A stretch of DNA of 64,000 nt from contig NZ_CP042856.1 of NCBI RefSeq assembly GCF_008001035.1, forward strand, positions 1,364,001 through 1,428,000, read 5' to 3'. Both the position numbers and the translations under genes were made by a program. Of the stretch, positions 1-14,034 are shown one piece after another (within the stretch, counting starts at the first letter, position 1; every line of letters begins with the position of its first letter). The notes beneath the pieces were generated by a model, which saw nothing but the letters and a program-made list of their open reading frames with translations, had not been told where the DNA came from and did no database searches. Source of the stretch: Salinibacterium sp. dk2585 (GTDB lineage Bacteria; Actinomycetota; Actinomycetes; Actinomycetales; Microbacteriaceae).

Positions 1-4216
<4,216 letters not shown>

Positions 4217-4288
4217 GGGGACCGTCCTCAGGGTTGGAACAAGTGGGACGTCGCTGGCCCGCTGGAGAAACTCTTTCCGGCTCGCTGA

Positions 4289-5329
4289 TTACCGACCGGA
4301 AGAGGGGGTGGTGCTCGACTCGCTTGTGGCAGTCTCGCTTGACGACACCTCGTCCGACGAGGCGTTTGGACTGACCACTGCCCTGTAGTCATCGTCGTTG
4401 TCGGAGTAAGTGTCGTCAGAGTGTACAACACCCTCCGGCTCCCACGATCGACCGGGCACGTACGGGCTCGGCTCGAGTCCTGGATGCCGGCGCGCCTGCA
4501 CCATCATGATGATGATGCCGACGACGATCGCGAAGATGGCGGCCCACACATTCGTGCGGAGGCCGAAGAACACCTCGCTCGGGTCGACCCGGATCGACTC
4601 CCAGACGACGCGACCGGCCCCGTACCAGATGAGGTACAGGCCGAAGGTTCTCCCCCACTGGAGCGTCAAGCGACGCGAGACGGCAATGATGACAAACGCA
4701 CCGAGCAGGTTCCAGATCACCTCGTAGAGGAAGGTGGGGTGGAAGAGGGTGTCATCAGGGAGTCCGACGGGGAAGGCGGGATTGTCGGGCTCGATCTCGA
4801 GGCCCCACGGCAGGTCGGTCGGGGTACCGAACAGCTCGTGGTTGAACCAATTGCCGAAGCGGCCGAGGGCCTGGGCGATGAGCAGACCCGGGGCGAGGGC
4901 ATCCGCATAGGTCCAGAACCGCAGTCCTGTCATGCGGCAGCCGATGTATGCGCCGACCGCGCCGCCGAGGAGCGCGCCGAAGATCGCGATCCCGCCCTCC
5001 CAGACACGGAACACGGCCAAGGGGTCTGCGCCCGCGCCGAAGTAGTCGTCTGGATGGGTCACGACGTGGAAGATGCGAGCGCCGACGATTCCGAGGAGGA
5101 CGGCGAAGAGGCTCACGTCGATGACGATCCAGGGTTCAGCGCCACGGGCGGTCAGGCGACGGTTCGTCAGCCACGCGGCCACGAGGATGCCGGTCAGGAT
5201 GCACAGCGCATAGGCCGTGACTGTGATGTCGAGCGTGAACCACTCAAGCCCGAGTTCGCGGAGCCACGCGCCGATGTTGAACGCGCGCCACTCTTCGCTC
5301 GGGCTGGGGATGCTGGAAGGCACGAACAC
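4289..5329 (-). CDS. lgt: Phosphatidylglycerol-prolipoprotein diacylglyceryl transferase
   Basis: Integral membrane enzyme that moves diacylglyceryl from phosphatidylglycerol to the lipobox cysteine of prolipoproteins. The 346-residue product has about seven hydrophobic segments and the Lgt signature GRFGNWFNHELFG at residues 156-168. Residues from about 296 to the end form a hydrophilic tail rich in Asp, Ser and Thr that is absent from short Lgt proteins; such tails are common in actinobacterial Lgt. The gene lies 54 bases downstream of trpA, so it probably sits at the end of the trp transcript. A likely client in this window is the SsuA-type lipoprotein at 31687-32718. Confidence 0.95.
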   Translation of the reverse strand: MFVPSSIPSPSEEWRAFNIGAWLRELGLEWFTLDITVTAYALCILTGILVAAWLTNRRLTARGAEPWIVIDVSLFAVLLGIVGARIFHVVTHPDDYFGAGADPLAVFRVWEGGIAIFGALLGGAVGAYIGCRMTGLRFWTYADALAPGLLIAQALGRFGNWFNHELFGTPTDLPWGLEIEPDNPAFPVGLPDDTLFHPTFLYEVIWNLLGAFVIIAVSRRLTLQWGRTFGLYLIWYGAGRVVWESIRVDPSEVFFGLRTNVWAAIFAIVVGIIIMMVQARRHPGLEPSPYVPGRSWEPEGVVHSDDTYSDNDDDYRAVVSPNASSDEVSSSETATSESSTTPSSGR

Positions 5330-5383
5330 GCGACAACCTTTCGTCGGGAGCGGTCTGCAACAGCGAGCAGCCCGCGGGGAAAA

Positions 5384-6187
5384 CTAGTTAAGCGTAGTAC
5401 CGGCGGAGAGTGCCGCCGCCGTCTCGGCGAGCTTCGCCACTCCCCCGTCTGCGAGAGCCTTCACTAGCGCGGTTCCTACGATCGCGCCGTCCGCGTACTC
5501 GAGGACCTGGTGCACCTGGTCAGGATTCGAGATGCCGATGCCGACGCACGCCGTGCGGGCGCCCGCATCACGGAGGCGTGCGATGAGCGTGCGTGCCGCG
5601 GCATCCAGGTCGGTGCGAAGCCCCGTGATGCCCATCGTGGATACCGCGTAGACGAAGCCGCGCGTTGCCTCCACCGTGCGCTTGAGTCGTTCATCGCTCG
5701 AGGTTGGCGCGGCGAGGAAGACCCGGTCGAGGCTTGTCCTGTCGCTCGTAGCGATCCACTCGTCGGCGGCATCGGGGGTGATGTCAGGAGTGATGAGGCC
5801 AGCGCCTCCTGCGGAGACGAGCTCGTCGGCGAAACGGTCGACCCCGTACTGGAGAACGGGGTTCCAGTAGGTCATGACCAGCACCGGCACATCGACGCGG
5901 GCGCGGATCTGCTCGACCGCCGTGAAGACGTCGCGCACGCGAAAGCCCTGTTTCAGCGCCTCTTGCGTGGCCCGCTGGATCACGAGGCCATCCATCACGG
6001 GGTCGGAGTACGGCACGCCGAGCTCGAGGACATCGACGCCGTTCTCCGCGAGTGCCACGGCCGCGTCGACACTGGTTGCGAGGTCGGGGAAGCCGACTGG
6101 CAGGTAGCCGATGAGCGCGCCGCTGCCTTCGTCCCGGCGACGCTGGATGACGGACTCTACAGACGCCGTGTTCAGCGATCCATTCAT
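5384..6187 (-). CDS. trpA: Tryptophan synthase alpha chain
   Basis: Cleaves indole-3-glycerol phosphate to indole and glyceraldehyde 3-phosphate; indole passes through a tunnel to TrpB. The 267-residue TIM barrel has the catalytic pair Glu55 ([11 protein letters not shown]) and Asp66 (DPVMDG), matching E49 and D60 of the Salmonella enzyme. Its ATG at 6185-6187 overlaps the trpB stop codon (ATGA), so the two subunits are translationally coupled, as expected for a 1:1 complex. Confidence 0.97.
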   Translation of the reverse strand: MNGSLNTASVESVIQRRRDEGSGALIGYLPVGFPDLATSVDAAVALAENGVDVLELGVPYSDPVMDGLVIQRATQEALKQGFRVRDVFTAVEQIRARVDVPVLVMTYWNPVLQYGVDRFADELVSAGGAGLITPDITPDAADEWIATSDRTSLDRVFLAAPTSSDERLKRTVEATRGFVYAVSTMGITGLRTDLDAAARTLIARLRDAGARTACVGIGISNPDQVHQVLEYADGAIVGTALVKALADGGVAKLAETAAALSAGTTLN

Positions 6188-7395
6188 GCCTGTCGCGCCC
6201 CCTCATCGAACAGTCCGAACCACTCCCCGGCAGTCGCCACATCCTTATCGCCGCGGCCGCTGAGGTTCACGAGGATCGTGGACTCGGGGCCCAGCTCCTT
6301 GCCCAGCTTCAGCGCGCCGGCGAGGGCGTGCGCGGACTCGATGGCGGGGATGATGCCCTCCGTGCGGCTGAGGAGTCGCAGGGCATCCATCGCCTCCGTG
6401 TCTGTCGTTGGCCGATACTCGGCGCGCTTGATGTCCGCGAGCCAGGCATGCTCCGGCCCGACACCCGGATAGTCGAGTCCCGCCGAGATCGAGTGGGACT
6501 CGATCGTCTGGCCGTCTTCGTCCTGCAGGAGGTAGCTGCGCGCCCCATGGAGGACTCCCGGCCGGCCCTTACTGATCGAGGCCGCGTGGCGAGGCGTGTC
6601 AACGCCATCGCCCGCCGCCTCAAAGCCGAAGAGACGCACATCGGGGTCGTCGAGGAAGGCGTGGAAGATTCCGATGGCGTTCGAGCCACCACCCACACAA
6701 GCAGCGACGGCGTCGGGCAGGCGACCGGTCAGCTCCTGCACCTGCTCGCGTGCTTCCTCACCGATGATCTTCTGGAAGTCGCGCACCATCAGGGGGAACG
6801 GATGCGGGCCAGCGGCCGTGCCGAACACGTAGTTGGTGGTCTCGACCGAGGTGACCCACTCGCGGTAGGCCTCGTTGATCGCATCCTTGAGCGTGCGTGA
6901 TCCGGTCGTCACAGACACGACCTCGGCACCCAGCAGCCGCATGCGCGCCACGTTGAGCGCCTGGCGCTGCGTGTCGACTTCGCCCATGTAGACGGTGCAC
7001 TCGAGCCCGAACAGTGCAGCCGCCGTCGCGGTGGCCACGCCGTGCTGTCCGGCGCCCGTCTCCGCGATGACACGAGTCTTGCCGAGTCGCTTCGTGAGGA
7101 GCGCCTGGCCCAGCACGTTGTTGATCTTGTGTGAGCCCGTGTGGTTCAAGTCCTCCCGCTTGAGGATGACCCGCGCGCCTCCGGCGTGCTCTGCGAAACG
7201 AGGCACCTCCGTGATGATCGACGGCCTCCCCGTGTAGGAACGGTGCAGCTCACGCAGCTCTGCCTGGAATGACTCGTCCGTGCGGCACGACTCATAGGCC
7301 TCGGCGATCTCGTCGATGGCGGCGATGAGGGATTCCGGCATGAAGCGTCCGCCGTATTCACCGAAGAAGGGGCCGGTGTTGTCACGCAGCGACAT
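6184..7395 (-). CDS. trpB: Tryptophan synthase beta chain
   Basis: PLP enzyme that condenses indole with serine to give tryptophan. The product is 403 residues when started at the ATG at 7393-7395 ([18 protein letters not shown]), the normal family N-terminus; an in-frame upstream extension to 7530 would run into the trpC coding region and is rejected. The PLP lysine is Lys90 in [10 protein letters not shown], and the glycine-rich phosphate site is GGGSNAIG. It lies 28 bases after trpC and overlaps trpA by four bases. Confidence 0.97.
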   Translation of the reverse strand: MSLRDNTGPFFGEYGGRFMPESLIAAIDEIAEAYESCRTDESFQAELRELHRSYTGRPSIITEVPRFAEHAGGARVILKREDLNHTGSHKINNVLGQALLTKRLGKTRVIAETGAGQHGVATATAAALFGLECTVYMGEVDTQRQALNVARMRLLGAEVVSVTTGSRTLKDAINEAYREWVTSVETTNYVFGTAAGPHPFPLMVRDFQKIIGEEAREQVQELTGRLPDAVAACVGGGSNAIGIFHAFLDDPDVRLFGFEAAGDGVDTPRHAASISKGRPGVLHGARSYLLQDEDGQTIESHSISAGLDYPGVGPEHAWLADIKRAEYRPTTDTEAMDALRLLSRTEGIIPAIESAHALAGALKLGKELGPESTILVNLSGRGDKDVATAGEWFGLFDEGARQA

Positions 7396-7423
7396 GTGCT
7401 TGGGGTTCCGTTCGTGGAGGCCG

Positions 7424-8197
7424 TCAGACGGCGAGGAAGTCCTGGAGGGTGCGCACAGGGTCGCCCTGGGTGACGAGTGCCTCGCCGACCAGCACGACGT
7501 CAGCCCCTGCAGCGCGGTAGTGGGCGACATCCGCTGCAGACTTCACCGCGGACTCGGCGACCCTGATGACGCCGGCCGGGATCTGTACCGCGAGTTCACC
7601 GAAAAGGTTCTGATCAAGCTCGAAAGTCGACAGGTTGCGAGCGTTGACGCCGACCAGACCCGCTCCGAGGTCGAGCGCGCGGCTCAATTCCTCGGCGCTG
7701 TGGGTCTCGACGAGCGCCGTCATTCCCAGCTGGCGAATCAGCGAATACAGCGAGGCCAGGCGGTCCTGGTCAAGCGCGGCGACGATGAGGAGCACGATGT
7801 CGGCTCCCGCTGCGCGAGCCTCGAAGACCTGGTACGGGTCGCCGATGAAGTCCTTGCGGAGCACGGGCAGCGACACGGCGCTGCGCACGGCCTCGAGGTC
7901 GTCGAGGGAGCCGCCGAACCTGCGCTGCTCAGTCAGCACGCTGATCGCGCTCGCCCCTCCCGTCTCGTAGGAGACCGCGAGAGCGGCGGGGTCTGGGATC
8001 TCTGCCAAAGTGCCGCGCGAGGGGCTCGCTCGCTTAACCTCCGCGATAATCTTCACCCGGTCTGCGGGGGAAAGCGCCTCGATCGCATCGATCGCCGGAG
8101 GACGTGCGAGCGCGAGGGCCTCGACCTCGTGCAAGGGACGCTCAGCACGACGCGCTTCGGCGTCCGCAAGCGCCCCGGCTAACAGGTCATCTAGCAC
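7424..8197 (-). CDS. trpC: Indole-3-glycerol phosphate synthase
   Basis: Closes the indole ring by decarboxylating 1-(2-carboxyphenylamino)-1-deoxyribulose 5-phosphate. The 257-residue product is a single TIM barrel of usual length. The block [13 protein letters not shown], with catalytic Lys55, and the later [21 protein letters not shown] and [12 protein letters not shown] blocks are all typical. It is monofunctional: no TrpF domain is fused. Only six bases separate its start from the stop of the upstream small membrane-protein gene, so it belongs to the same transcript. Confidence 0.97.
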   Translation of the reverse strand: MLDDLLAGALADAEARRAERPLHEVEALALARPPAIDAIEALSPADRVKIIAEVKRASPSRGTLAEIPDPAALAVSYETGGASAISVLTEQRRFGGSLDDLEAVRSAVSLPVLRKDFIGDPYQVFEARAAGADIVLLIVAALDQDRLASLYSLIRQLGMTALVETHSAEELSRALDLGAGLVGVNARNLSTFELDQNLFGELAVQIPAGVIRVAESAVKSAADVAHYRAAGADVVLVGEALVTQGDPVRTLQDFLAV

Positions 8198-8203
8198 TGC
8201 GCG

Positions 8204-8434
8204 TCAGTGATCCTTCGGCGTGTAGCGGTGCCCGCCGGCGCCGTAACCGACCTTCGCCATGATCCAGCCCACGATCAGGCCGACGACGAGGAGCCCGGCG
8301 GATGCCCAGACCAGGGCAGGCATGTCGAACCAGAACGCCAGCGTGCCCGCGGCAAAGGCCACGAGCATGATCGTGACGGCGGTCCAGGCTGCCGGAGAGT
8401 GGCCGTGGCCGGGATCGGTGTTGTGGTCGCTCAC
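8204..8434 (-). CDS. Small two-helix membrane protein, HGxxPAAW family
   Basis: A 76-residue protein of unknown function. Its N-terminus contains HGHSPAAW, the motif that names the actinobacterial HGxxPAAW (DUF6704) family, followed by two hydrophobic helices with a short turn and a hydrophilic GGHRYTPKDH end. The GTG at 8432-8434 is chosen because AAGGAG stands five bases before it; the in-frame extension to 8578 lacks such a site. It lies between the TrpP-like gene and trpC, a place where I recall this family also occurs in other actinobacteria. A role in tryptophan supply is only suggested by position. Confidence 0.82.
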   Translation of the reverse strand: MSDHNTDPGHGHSPAAWTAVTIMLVAFAAGTLAFWFDMPALVWASAGLLVVGLIVGWIMAKVGYGAGGHRYTPKDH

Positions 8435-8465
8435 TGAAACTCCTTCTCGGTGCGATCTGGCAAGT

Positions 8466-9077
8466 CTATCGTGACCCCGACGGGCTCGTCGGGTCATCCC
8501 CGCCGCTGAGCGAGTCCCAGTCGGATACCTTCGACGGAGCGGCGGCTGTCGTGTCAAGGGCGCCGGCCGCGGTGTCATAGCGCGCCGAAGCTGAGCCCCA
8601 GCCGCGCGAGTTCAGCGCCAGCACGACGCCCCATACGAACACCAGCGCGCCGGTGATAAGGGCGACCATGGGCCACGGAGTGATCTCGAGCGCGACGACC
8701 GCGGATGCGACTGCCGCATCGCCCTCGAGCCCGGTCGAGGAGACCACGGATGCCGTCGCCGCACGGAGGGGGTCGATGAGCGTACCGGAGGCGACCGCCA
8801 CGACGGCGGCGCCGAGCAGCATGAAGATAACCGAGAGCACGACCCGGACCATGCGCGACGCGATCGCGAGGGCCGCGACGAGCGCCATCATGGCCAGGGC
8901 AAGGGGCGCCAGGGCGGGCGCTGCAGTGTCTCCCCCGACCGGGATGCGCTCTTCGAGTGAGATCCCCGGTGCGAGGGTGCTCGTGATCCACGTTTGTGAC
9001 CACGCCAGCAACACTGTGCCGCCCAGCAGGGCGCTCACTGCCAGCGCGATCGGCTTCGAGCGGAGGAGGCGGGTCAT
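8466..9077 (-). CDS. Tryptophan biosynthesis-associated membrane protein (TIGR02234 type)
   Basis: A 203-residue membrane protein with about four transmembrane segments (near residues 10-27, 55-75, 80-105 and 130-155) and a Ser/Asp-rich cytoplasmic tail. Its position between trpE and trpC, and the pattern of an Arg-rich start, WSQTWI in the first loop and a final RGWG block, match the family annotated as Trp biosynthesis-associated membrane protein. Its biochemical role is not known. The start ATG overlaps the trpE stop codon by four bases, showing tight coupling. Confidence 0.8.
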   Translation of the reverse strand: MTRLLRSKPIALAVSALLGGTVLLAWSQTWITSTLAPGISLEERIPVGGDTAAPALAPLALAMMALVAALAIASRMVRVVLSVIFMLLGAAVVAVASGTLIDPLRAATASVVSSTGLEGDAAVASAVVALEITPWPMVALITGALVFVWGVVLALNSRGWGSASARYDTAAGALDTTAAAPSKVSDWDSLSGGDDPTSPSGSR

Positions 9078-10597
9078 CCGTCGATCCGTCGCATGGCATT
9101 CGCGATTGCGACGGCGCGGAGGGGTGCTGCTGCCTTGTTCTTCGCCTCTTGGTGCTCGAGCGCAGGGTCGGAGTCAGCGACGAGACCGGCTCCGGCCTGC
9201 ACTCGGGCGACACCTCCTGCAATCGTCGTGGTGCGGATGGCGATGGCAAGGTCGATGTCACCCGCGAGGCCGAAGTAGCCCACCACTCCCCCGTAGAGAC
9301 CGCGGCGTGAGACCTCGAGTTCGTCGATGATTTCGAGCGCCCTCGGCTTCGGCGCTCCCGAGAGCGTGCCCGCGGGGAAGGTCGCAGTGAAGACATTGAG
9401 CGGGGATGCCTCATTCCGCAGGTCGCCCTCGACACTCGAGACGAGGTGCATGATGTGGCTGTATCGCTCGACCTGCATGAACTCGGTCACCTCAACCGAA
9501 CCCGGTTCGCACACCTTCTGCAGGTCGTTGCGAGCGAGGTCGACGAGCATGAGGTGTTCCGCCCGCTCCTTGGGGTCGCGCAGTAGGTCGTCTGCGAAGG
9601 CGACGTCCTCCTCTGGAGTGGCCCCGCGCGGACGCGAGCCGGCGATCGGATGGCTGAAGACGCGGCCGTCCTGCACCTTGACGAGTGCCTCAGGGGAGGA
9701 GCCGACGACCCAGTATGGTTCGCCACTTGCCGACTCGAGCGAGAGGAGGTACATGTACGGGCTCGGATTGAGCGTACGAAGCACCCGGTAGACGTCGATC
9801 GGCTGGGCCGTGATCTCATGGTCGAAACGCTGGGAGATCACGACCTGGAACACGTCGCCGTCGCGGATGAAGCGCTTGGATGCCTCGACCATGCCGGTGT
9901 AGTCCGACTCGGAGATGCGGGGCTTCGGCGTTGGTGCGAGCGACATGTCGACCTCGGCCAACCATGCCTCGGCGGGCCGCGAGAGACGTTCCTGCAGGCC
10001 ATCGAGGCGAGCCGAGGCATCCGCCCAGAGTTCCTCGGGCGTCGACACGCCGTCGTTGAGCGCGGCAACGACCAGCAGCACCGACCCGGTGCGGTGGTCC
10101 TTCACGGCGAGCTCCGAGACGAAGCTCATCGCCTGCCCGGGGAAGTCATAGTCGGCTGGGGGTGCGTCCGGGAGCCGCTCGATCTGGCGCACTGCCTCCC
10201 AGCCGATGAACCCGACGAGTCCGCCGGTGAGAGGGGGATGCCCCTCGACCTTCGGCGTCGCCCAACGGCGCTGCAGGTGGTCGAGTGCGGCGAGAGGACC
10301 GTCGGGAATCGCTTCGCCGAACGCCCTCGACTCGTCGAGACCGTAGTCGAGCCACTGGGCACGGTCATCGTGCTCCGTGAGCACCCCGAACGATGACACC
10401 CCGATGAAGGAGAAGCGGGACCAGATGCCGCCCTGCTCCGCCGACTCGAGCAGAAAGGAGCCAGGCCGGCCGTCGGCAAGTTTGCGGTAGATGCCGACCG
10501 GGGTCTCCCCGTCGGCGAACACCTCCCTGATCACGGGGATGACGCGGTGCGTCGGGAGCAGGGCATCGAACTGTGCCCGTGTAGTCGAATCATTCAT
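9074..10597 (-). CDS. trpE: Anthranilate synthase component I
   Basis: Makes anthranilate from chorismate using ammonia supplied by a TrpG partner, which is not in this window. The 507-residue form starts at ATG 10595-10597 (MNDSTTRAQF), eight bases inside the end of hisI; the in-frame ATG at 10636 would overlap hisI by 47 bases. LLES at residues 49-52 is the known feedback site for tryptophan. The C-terminal chorismate-binding domain has PSPYMYLL, GSSPE, PIAGSRPRG and the late GAGLVADSDP block. No leader peptide or attenuator can fit upstream because of the hisI overlap. Confidence 0.96.
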   Translation of the reverse strand: MNDSTTRAQFDALLPTHRVIPVIREVFADGETPVGIYRKLADGRPGSFLLESAEQGGIWSRFSFIGVSSFGVLTEHDDRAQWLDYGLDESRAFGEAIPDGPLAALDHLQRRWATPKVEGHPPLTGGLVGFIGWEAVRQIERLPDAPPADYDFPGQAMSFVSELAVKDHRTGSVLLVVAALNDGVSTPEELWADASARLDGLQERLSRPAEAWLAEVDMSLAPTPKPRISESDYTGMVEASKRFIRDGDVFQVVISQRFDHEITAQPIDVYRVLRTLNPSPYMYLLSLESASGEPYWVVGSSPEALVKVQDGRVFSHPIAGSRPRGATPEEDVAFADDLLRDPKERAEHLMLVDLARNDLQKVCEPGSVEVTEFMQVERYSHIMHLVSSVEGDLRNEASPLNVFTATFPAGTLSGAPKPRALEIIDELEVSRRGLYGGVVGYFGLAGDIDLAIAIRTTTIAGGVARVQAGAGLVADSDPALEHQEAKNKAAAPLRAVAIANAMRRIDG

Positions 10598-10958
10598 TGT
10601 CTGGACTTCCCAAGGCCGGCTCGAGCGGGTCGACATCGAAGCAGCGGCGCGCCCCCGTGTGGCAGGCGGGCCCCACCTGGTCGACGCTCACGAGGATCGT
10701 GTCTGCGTCGCAATCGAGGGCGGCACCACGGACGAACTGCATGTTGCCCGAAGTGTCGCCCTTGCGCCAGTACTCCTGGCGAGAGCGAGACCAGAAGGTG
10801 ACCCGACCTTCCGTGAGTGTTCGGCGGAGCGCCTCGGCGTCCATCCAACCGAGCATGAGCACCTCGAGTGTGTCGTGCTGCTGGATGATGGCGGGCAACA
10901 GCCCATCGCTGTTGAACGCCGCCCGCTCGATCACGGCGTTGACATCGGCTCCGGTCAT
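10590..10958 (-). CDS. hisI: Phosphoribosyl-AMP cyclohydrolase
   Basis: Third step of histidine synthesis: opens the adenine ring of phosphoribosyl-AMP. The 122-residue protein is the monofunctional form; the HisE activity is a separate gene at 12628-12891. Metal-binding features are visible in LDCDADTILVSVDQVGPACHTG, given here as the DCDAD acidic cluster and the following ACHTG cysteine and histidine. WMDAEAL and GRVTFWSRSR are also typical. Its end overlaps the trpE start by eight bases, joining the his and trp runs into one transcript. Confidence 0.96.
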   Translation of the reverse strand: MTGADVNAVIERAAFNSDGLLPAIIQQHDTLEVLMLGWMDAEALRRTLTEGRVTFWSRSRQEYWRKGDTSGNMQFVRGAALDCDADTILVSVDQVGPACHTGARRCFDVDPLEPALGSPDNE

Positions 10959-10970
10959 GAGCGTCGCCTC

Positions 10971-11732
10971 CTAGCGCACGGTGAAGCCAGCGTCGCGCAG
11001 GCCTCCCTTGACGTCGGCCACCGTCAGCTGGCCGAGGTGGAATACGGATGCCGCAAGCACGGCATCGGCCCCTGCCGCGATCGCGGGTGGGAAGTGCTCG
11101 ACTGCGCCGGCTCCCCCGCTCGCGATGACGGGCACCGAGCTGACCTCACGCATGGCGGCGATGAGCTCAAGATCGAAGCCTGACTTCGTGCCGTCGGCGT
11201 CGATCGAGTTCACGAGGAGCTCGCCTGCACCGCGCTCGATCGCCTCGCGGGCCCACTCCAGGCCGTCGCGCTCGGTCTCTGTCCTGCCACCGTGCGTCGT
11301 CACGACGAAGCCGGATGGGGTGCGTTCGGAGCGCTTGAGGTCGAGCGAGAGTACGAGCGCCTGTGAGCCGAAGCGGTCTGCGATCTCCGAGAGCAGCTCG
11401 GGTCGAGCGATCGCGGCGCTGTTGACCCCGACCTTGTCTGCTCCGTGCCCCTGCAGCCGGGCCACGTCATCCGCGCTTCGGACACCGCCGCCCACCGTGA
11501 GCGGAATAAAGACCTGCTCGGCCGTCGCCTGCACCACGTCGTACATGGTCGCCCGGTCATCGACCGTTGCGGTCACGTCGAGGAAGGTGATCTCGTCTGC
11601 GCCCTGCTCGAAGTAGCGGCGCGCGAGCTCAACCGGATCTCCCGCGTCGCGAAGGTTGAGGAAGTTGACCCCCTTGACGACACGCCCCGCCGCGACATCG
11701 AGGCACGGGATGACTCTCACGGAGACGGTCAT
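10971..11732 (-). CDS. hisF: Imidazole glycerol phosphate synthase cyclase subunit
   Basis: Joins ammonia from HisH to PRFAR, giving imidazole glycerol phosphate and AICAR. The 253-residue TIM barrel begins [19 protein letters not shown], whose Asp is the first catalytic aspartate; SLDLKR carries the second. TVGGGVRS and [11 protein letters not shown] are the usual phosphate-binding loops. hisH is not adjacent. It lies one base after hisG and 12 bases before hisI, so the three are almost certainly cotranscribed. Confidence 0.97.
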   Translation of the reverse strand: MTVSVRVIPCLDVAAGRVVKGVNFLNLRDAGDPVELARRYFEQGADEITFLDVTATVDDRATMYDVVQATAEQVFIPLTVGGGVRSADDVARLQGHGADKVGVNSAAIARPELLSEIADRFGSQALVLSLDLKRSERTPSGFVVTTHGGRTETERDGLEWAREAIERGAGELLVNSIDADGTKSGFDLELIAAMREVSSVPVIASGGAGAVEHFPPAIAAGADAVLAASVFHLGQLTVADVKGGLRDAGFTVR

Positions 11733-11733
11733 G

Positions 11734-12576
11734 TCAGAGCCTCGCAGCGTGGATGGGGCTCACGAGGATTGCGCGAGCGCCGAGGTCGTAGAGCTCGTCC
11801 ATGATGCGGTTCATGCCGACCCGGCGCACCATGACGCGGACAGCGACCCACGTCTCATCCCTCAGGGGAGACACGGTCGGCGACTCAAGGCCCGGCGTGA
11901 TGGCCGACGCCTTCTCGAGAAGCCCGATGGGAAGGTCGTAGTCCATCATGACGAACTGGCGTGCGACCAGTACGCCCTGCAAGCGGCGCTGCAGCGTGGA
12001 GATCCCGGGGATGCTCGCGTCGGCGCTGATGAGCACGGCGCTCGACTCGAGGATGACCGGCCCGAAGATCTCGAGGCCCTGGGCTCGAAGCGTTGAACCG
12101 GTCGAGACGACGTCGGCGACGGCATCCGCGACCCCGAGCTTGACGGCCGACTCGACGGCGCCATCGAGCTTGACCAGTTCGGCGGTCACTCCCCTCTCGG
12201 TGAGGAAGTCGCCCACGAGACCCGGGTAACTCGTTGCAACCCGCACACCCTGGAGGTGTTCCAACTCCGAGAAACGCCCAGCAGGGCCCGCGAAGCGGAA
12301 CGTCGAGTCGCCGAAGGAGAGATTCGTGATCTCCTTCGCGTTTGAACCGGAGTCGAGGAGCAGGTCACGACCCGTGATGCCCACATCGAGGGCGCCCGAC
12401 CCGACATAGGTCGCGATGTCACGCGGGCGAAGGAAGAAGAACTCGACGTCGTTCTGGGGGTCGGCGACCGTCAGGGCCCTGGGGTCGCGGCGGCCCGCGT
12501 AACCGGCCTCGTGCAGCATCTCGGCTGCGGTTTCGGCAAGGGAGCCCTTGTTGGGCACTGCAATGCGAAGCATCAT
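11734..12576 (-). CDS. hisG: ATP phosphoribosyltransferase, long form
   Basis: First and feedback-controlled step of histidine synthesis, condensing ATP with PRPP. At 280 residues it is the long form with a C-terminal ACT-like regulatory domain, so it should not need HisZ. The PRPP-binding stretch is near [17 protein letters not shown], preceded by [15 protein letters not shown]-like residues. Two ATG codons stand together (12571-12576); the first is used here. About 51 bases separate it from hisE. Confidence 0.95.
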   Translation of the reverse strand: MMLRIAVPNKGSLAETAAEMLHEAGYAGRRDPRALTVADPQNDVEFFFLRPRDIATYVGSGALDVGITGRDLLLDSGSNAKEITNLSFGDSTFRFAGPAGRFSELEHLQGVRVATSYPGLVGDFLTERGVTAELVKLDGAVESAVKLGVADAVADVVSTGSTLRAQGLEIFGPVILESSAVLISADASIPGISTLQRRLQGVLVARQFVMMDYDLPIGLLEKASAITPGLESPTVSPLRDETWVAVRVMVRRVGMNRIMDELYDLGARAILVSPIHAARL

Positions 12577-12627
12577 TCTCTCTCTGTGGGCCGGATGCCG
12601 GTGTCGAACGTAACTGGAGGCGGTGGC

Positions 12628-12891
12628 TCAGAGATGTCGGTAGACGTCTGCCGTCGACAGGCCCTTCGCGAGCATGAGCACCTGCAGGTGGTACAGCAGC
12701 TGCGAGATCTCCTCTGCCGTCTCCGTGTCGGACTGGTACTCGGCGGCCATCCAGACTTCGGCGGCCTCCTCGACGATCTTCTTGCCGATCGCGTGCACAC
12801 CCGCATCGAGTTCGGCGACCGTGCGGGAGCCCTCGGGACGCTCAGTGGCCTTGGCCTCGAGCTCAGCGAACAGGTCATCGAACGTCTTCAC
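12628..12891 (-). CDS. hisE: Phosphoribosyl-ATP pyrophosphatase
   Basis: Second histidine step: hydrolyses phosphoribosyl-ATP to phosphoribosyl-AMP. The 87-residue all-helical protein has the MazG-like metal-binding glutamates in [16 protein letters not shown] and the following [13 protein letters not shown] helix. It heads the hisE-hisG-hisF-hisI-trpE run; 44 bases separate it from the upstream FKBP gene, leaving room for a promoter, but I cannot point to one with confidence. Confidence 0.95.
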   Translation of the reverse strand: MKTFDDLFAELEAKATERPEGSRTVAELDAGVHAIGKKIVEEAAEVWMAAEYQSDTETAEEISQLLYHLQVLMLAKGLSTADVYRHL

Positions 12892-12935
12892 GGTGTCAAG
12901 GGTACTAGCCCCGGAAGGGCCGGACGCCCATGCGC

Positions 12936-13310
12936 TCAGCTAACGCCGAGCAGGTCGATCACGAAGATCAGGGTGCGACCCGAGAGCTGGTGCCCGCCAC
13001 CGGCCGGTCCGTAGGCGAGGTTGGGCGGGCAGATCAGCTGGCGACGGCCGCCGACCTTCATGCCGGGGATGCCCTGCTGCCATCCGGCGATCAGGCTGCC
13101 GAGTGGGAAGTTGATGGACTGGCCGCGGCTCCACGAAGAGTCGAACTCCTCGCCGCTCTCCAGGTCGACGCCGAGGTAGTGCACGTCGACGGTCGCTCCG
13201 GGCTTTGCCTCAGCCCCCGTGCCGACCTCGATATCGGTGACGACGAGCTCGGTCGGGGCCTCGCCCTCGTAGAAGTCGATCTCGGGCTTCGTGCGGTTCG
13301 TGTCAGTCAT
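12936..13310 (-). CDS. FKBP-type peptidyl-prolyl cis-trans isomerase
   Basis: A 124-residue single-domain FKBP expected to catalyse proline isomerisation. There is no signal peptide, so it should be cytoplasmic. Family blocks seen are [19 protein letters not shown], then [19 protein letters not shown], then [13 protein letters not shown], including the active-site Trp and Tyr. The ATG at 13308-13310 ([13 protein letters not shown]) is the first reasonable start; the open frame continues upstream to 13553 but would overlap rpe. It sits between rpe and hisE. Confidence 0.94.
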   Translation of the reverse strand: MTDTNRTKPEIDFYEGEAPTELVVTDIEVGTGAEAKPGATVDVHYLGVDLESGEEFDSSWSRGQSINFPLGSLIAGWQQGIPGMKVGGRRQLICPPNLAYGPAGGGHQLSGRTLIFVIDLLGVS

Positions 13311-13356
13311 GTGACCATCCAAGCAGACGAGAGCGCATGCACGGGCATCCGATCGG

Positions 13357-14025
13357 TCAATGGTGGTGATGTGACGCAAGCGCAGCGGCTCGCAGCGCCT
13401 CAATCTGCGCCGCCGGGTCTCCCGCGTTGTAGACACTCGAGCCGGCGACGAAGGTGTCGGCCCCCGCCTCGGAGGCGATCCCGATGGTCTCCTCTGTGAC
13501 TCCCCCGTCGACCTGGAGCCACACGTCGAGGCCGCTCCGGGAGACGGCCTCACGCAGTGACGTCAGTTTCGGCATGACCTCGTGCATGAACTTCTGCCCC
13601 CCGAAACCGGGCTCCACCGTCATGACGAGCACCTGGTCGAACTCGGTGAGCAGTTCCAGGTAAGGCTCGACGGGGGTGCCGGGCTTCAGCGCGACGCCCG
13701 CTCGCGCACCGATCTGCCTGAGCCGCCGCGCGAGCGACACCGCGTCGGCTGCGGCCTCGGCATGGAAGGTGACGGAGTAGGCGCCCAGTTCGGCGTAGCC
13801 GGGTGCCCATCGATCGGGATCGTCGATCATAAGGTGCACATCGAGCGGCACGGGAGACACCGCCTGGATGCGCTCGACCATCTGGGGACCGAAGGTCAGG
13901 TTTGGCACGAAGTGGTTGTCCATGACATCGACGTGCACGAGGTCGGCCGTCGCGATGCGATCGAGCTCGCTCTGCATGTTGACGAAGTCAGCCGACAGGA
14001 TGCTGGGGTTGACGCGCACTGGCAT
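13357..14025 (-). CDS. rpe: Ribulose-phosphate 3-epimerase
   Basis: Interconverts ribulose 5-phosphate and xylulose 5-phosphate in the pentose phosphate pathway. The 222-residue TIM barrel has NPSILSADF, HVDVMDNHFVPN (metal-binding His and catalytic Asp), TFHAEA, TVEPGFGGQKF and QVDGGV, all family-typical. The protein ends in four consecutive histidines, which is unusual but seems to be part of a non-conserved tail. It follows rsmB by nine bases and closes the metK-priA-fmt-rsmB-rpe series. Confidence 0.97.
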   Translation of the reverse strand: MPVRVNPSILSADFVNMQSELDRIATADLVHVDVMDNHFVPNLTFGPQMVERIQAVSPVPLDVHLMIDDPDRWAPGYAELGAYSVTFHAEAAADAVSLARRLRQIGARAGVALKPGTPVEPYLELLTEFDQVLVMTVEPGFGGQKFMHEVMPKLTSLREAVSRSGLDVWLQVDGGVTEETIGIASEAGADTFVAGSSVYNAGDPAAQIEALRAAALASHHHH

Positions 14026-14034
14026 GGGGCGAGC

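Noticed and set aside
13357-13368. Four histidines at the Rpe C-terminus, like an affinity tag or metal site
   Set aside because: Four residues at a non-conserved end, in a native gene context, are not evidence for a metal-binding function or a construct.
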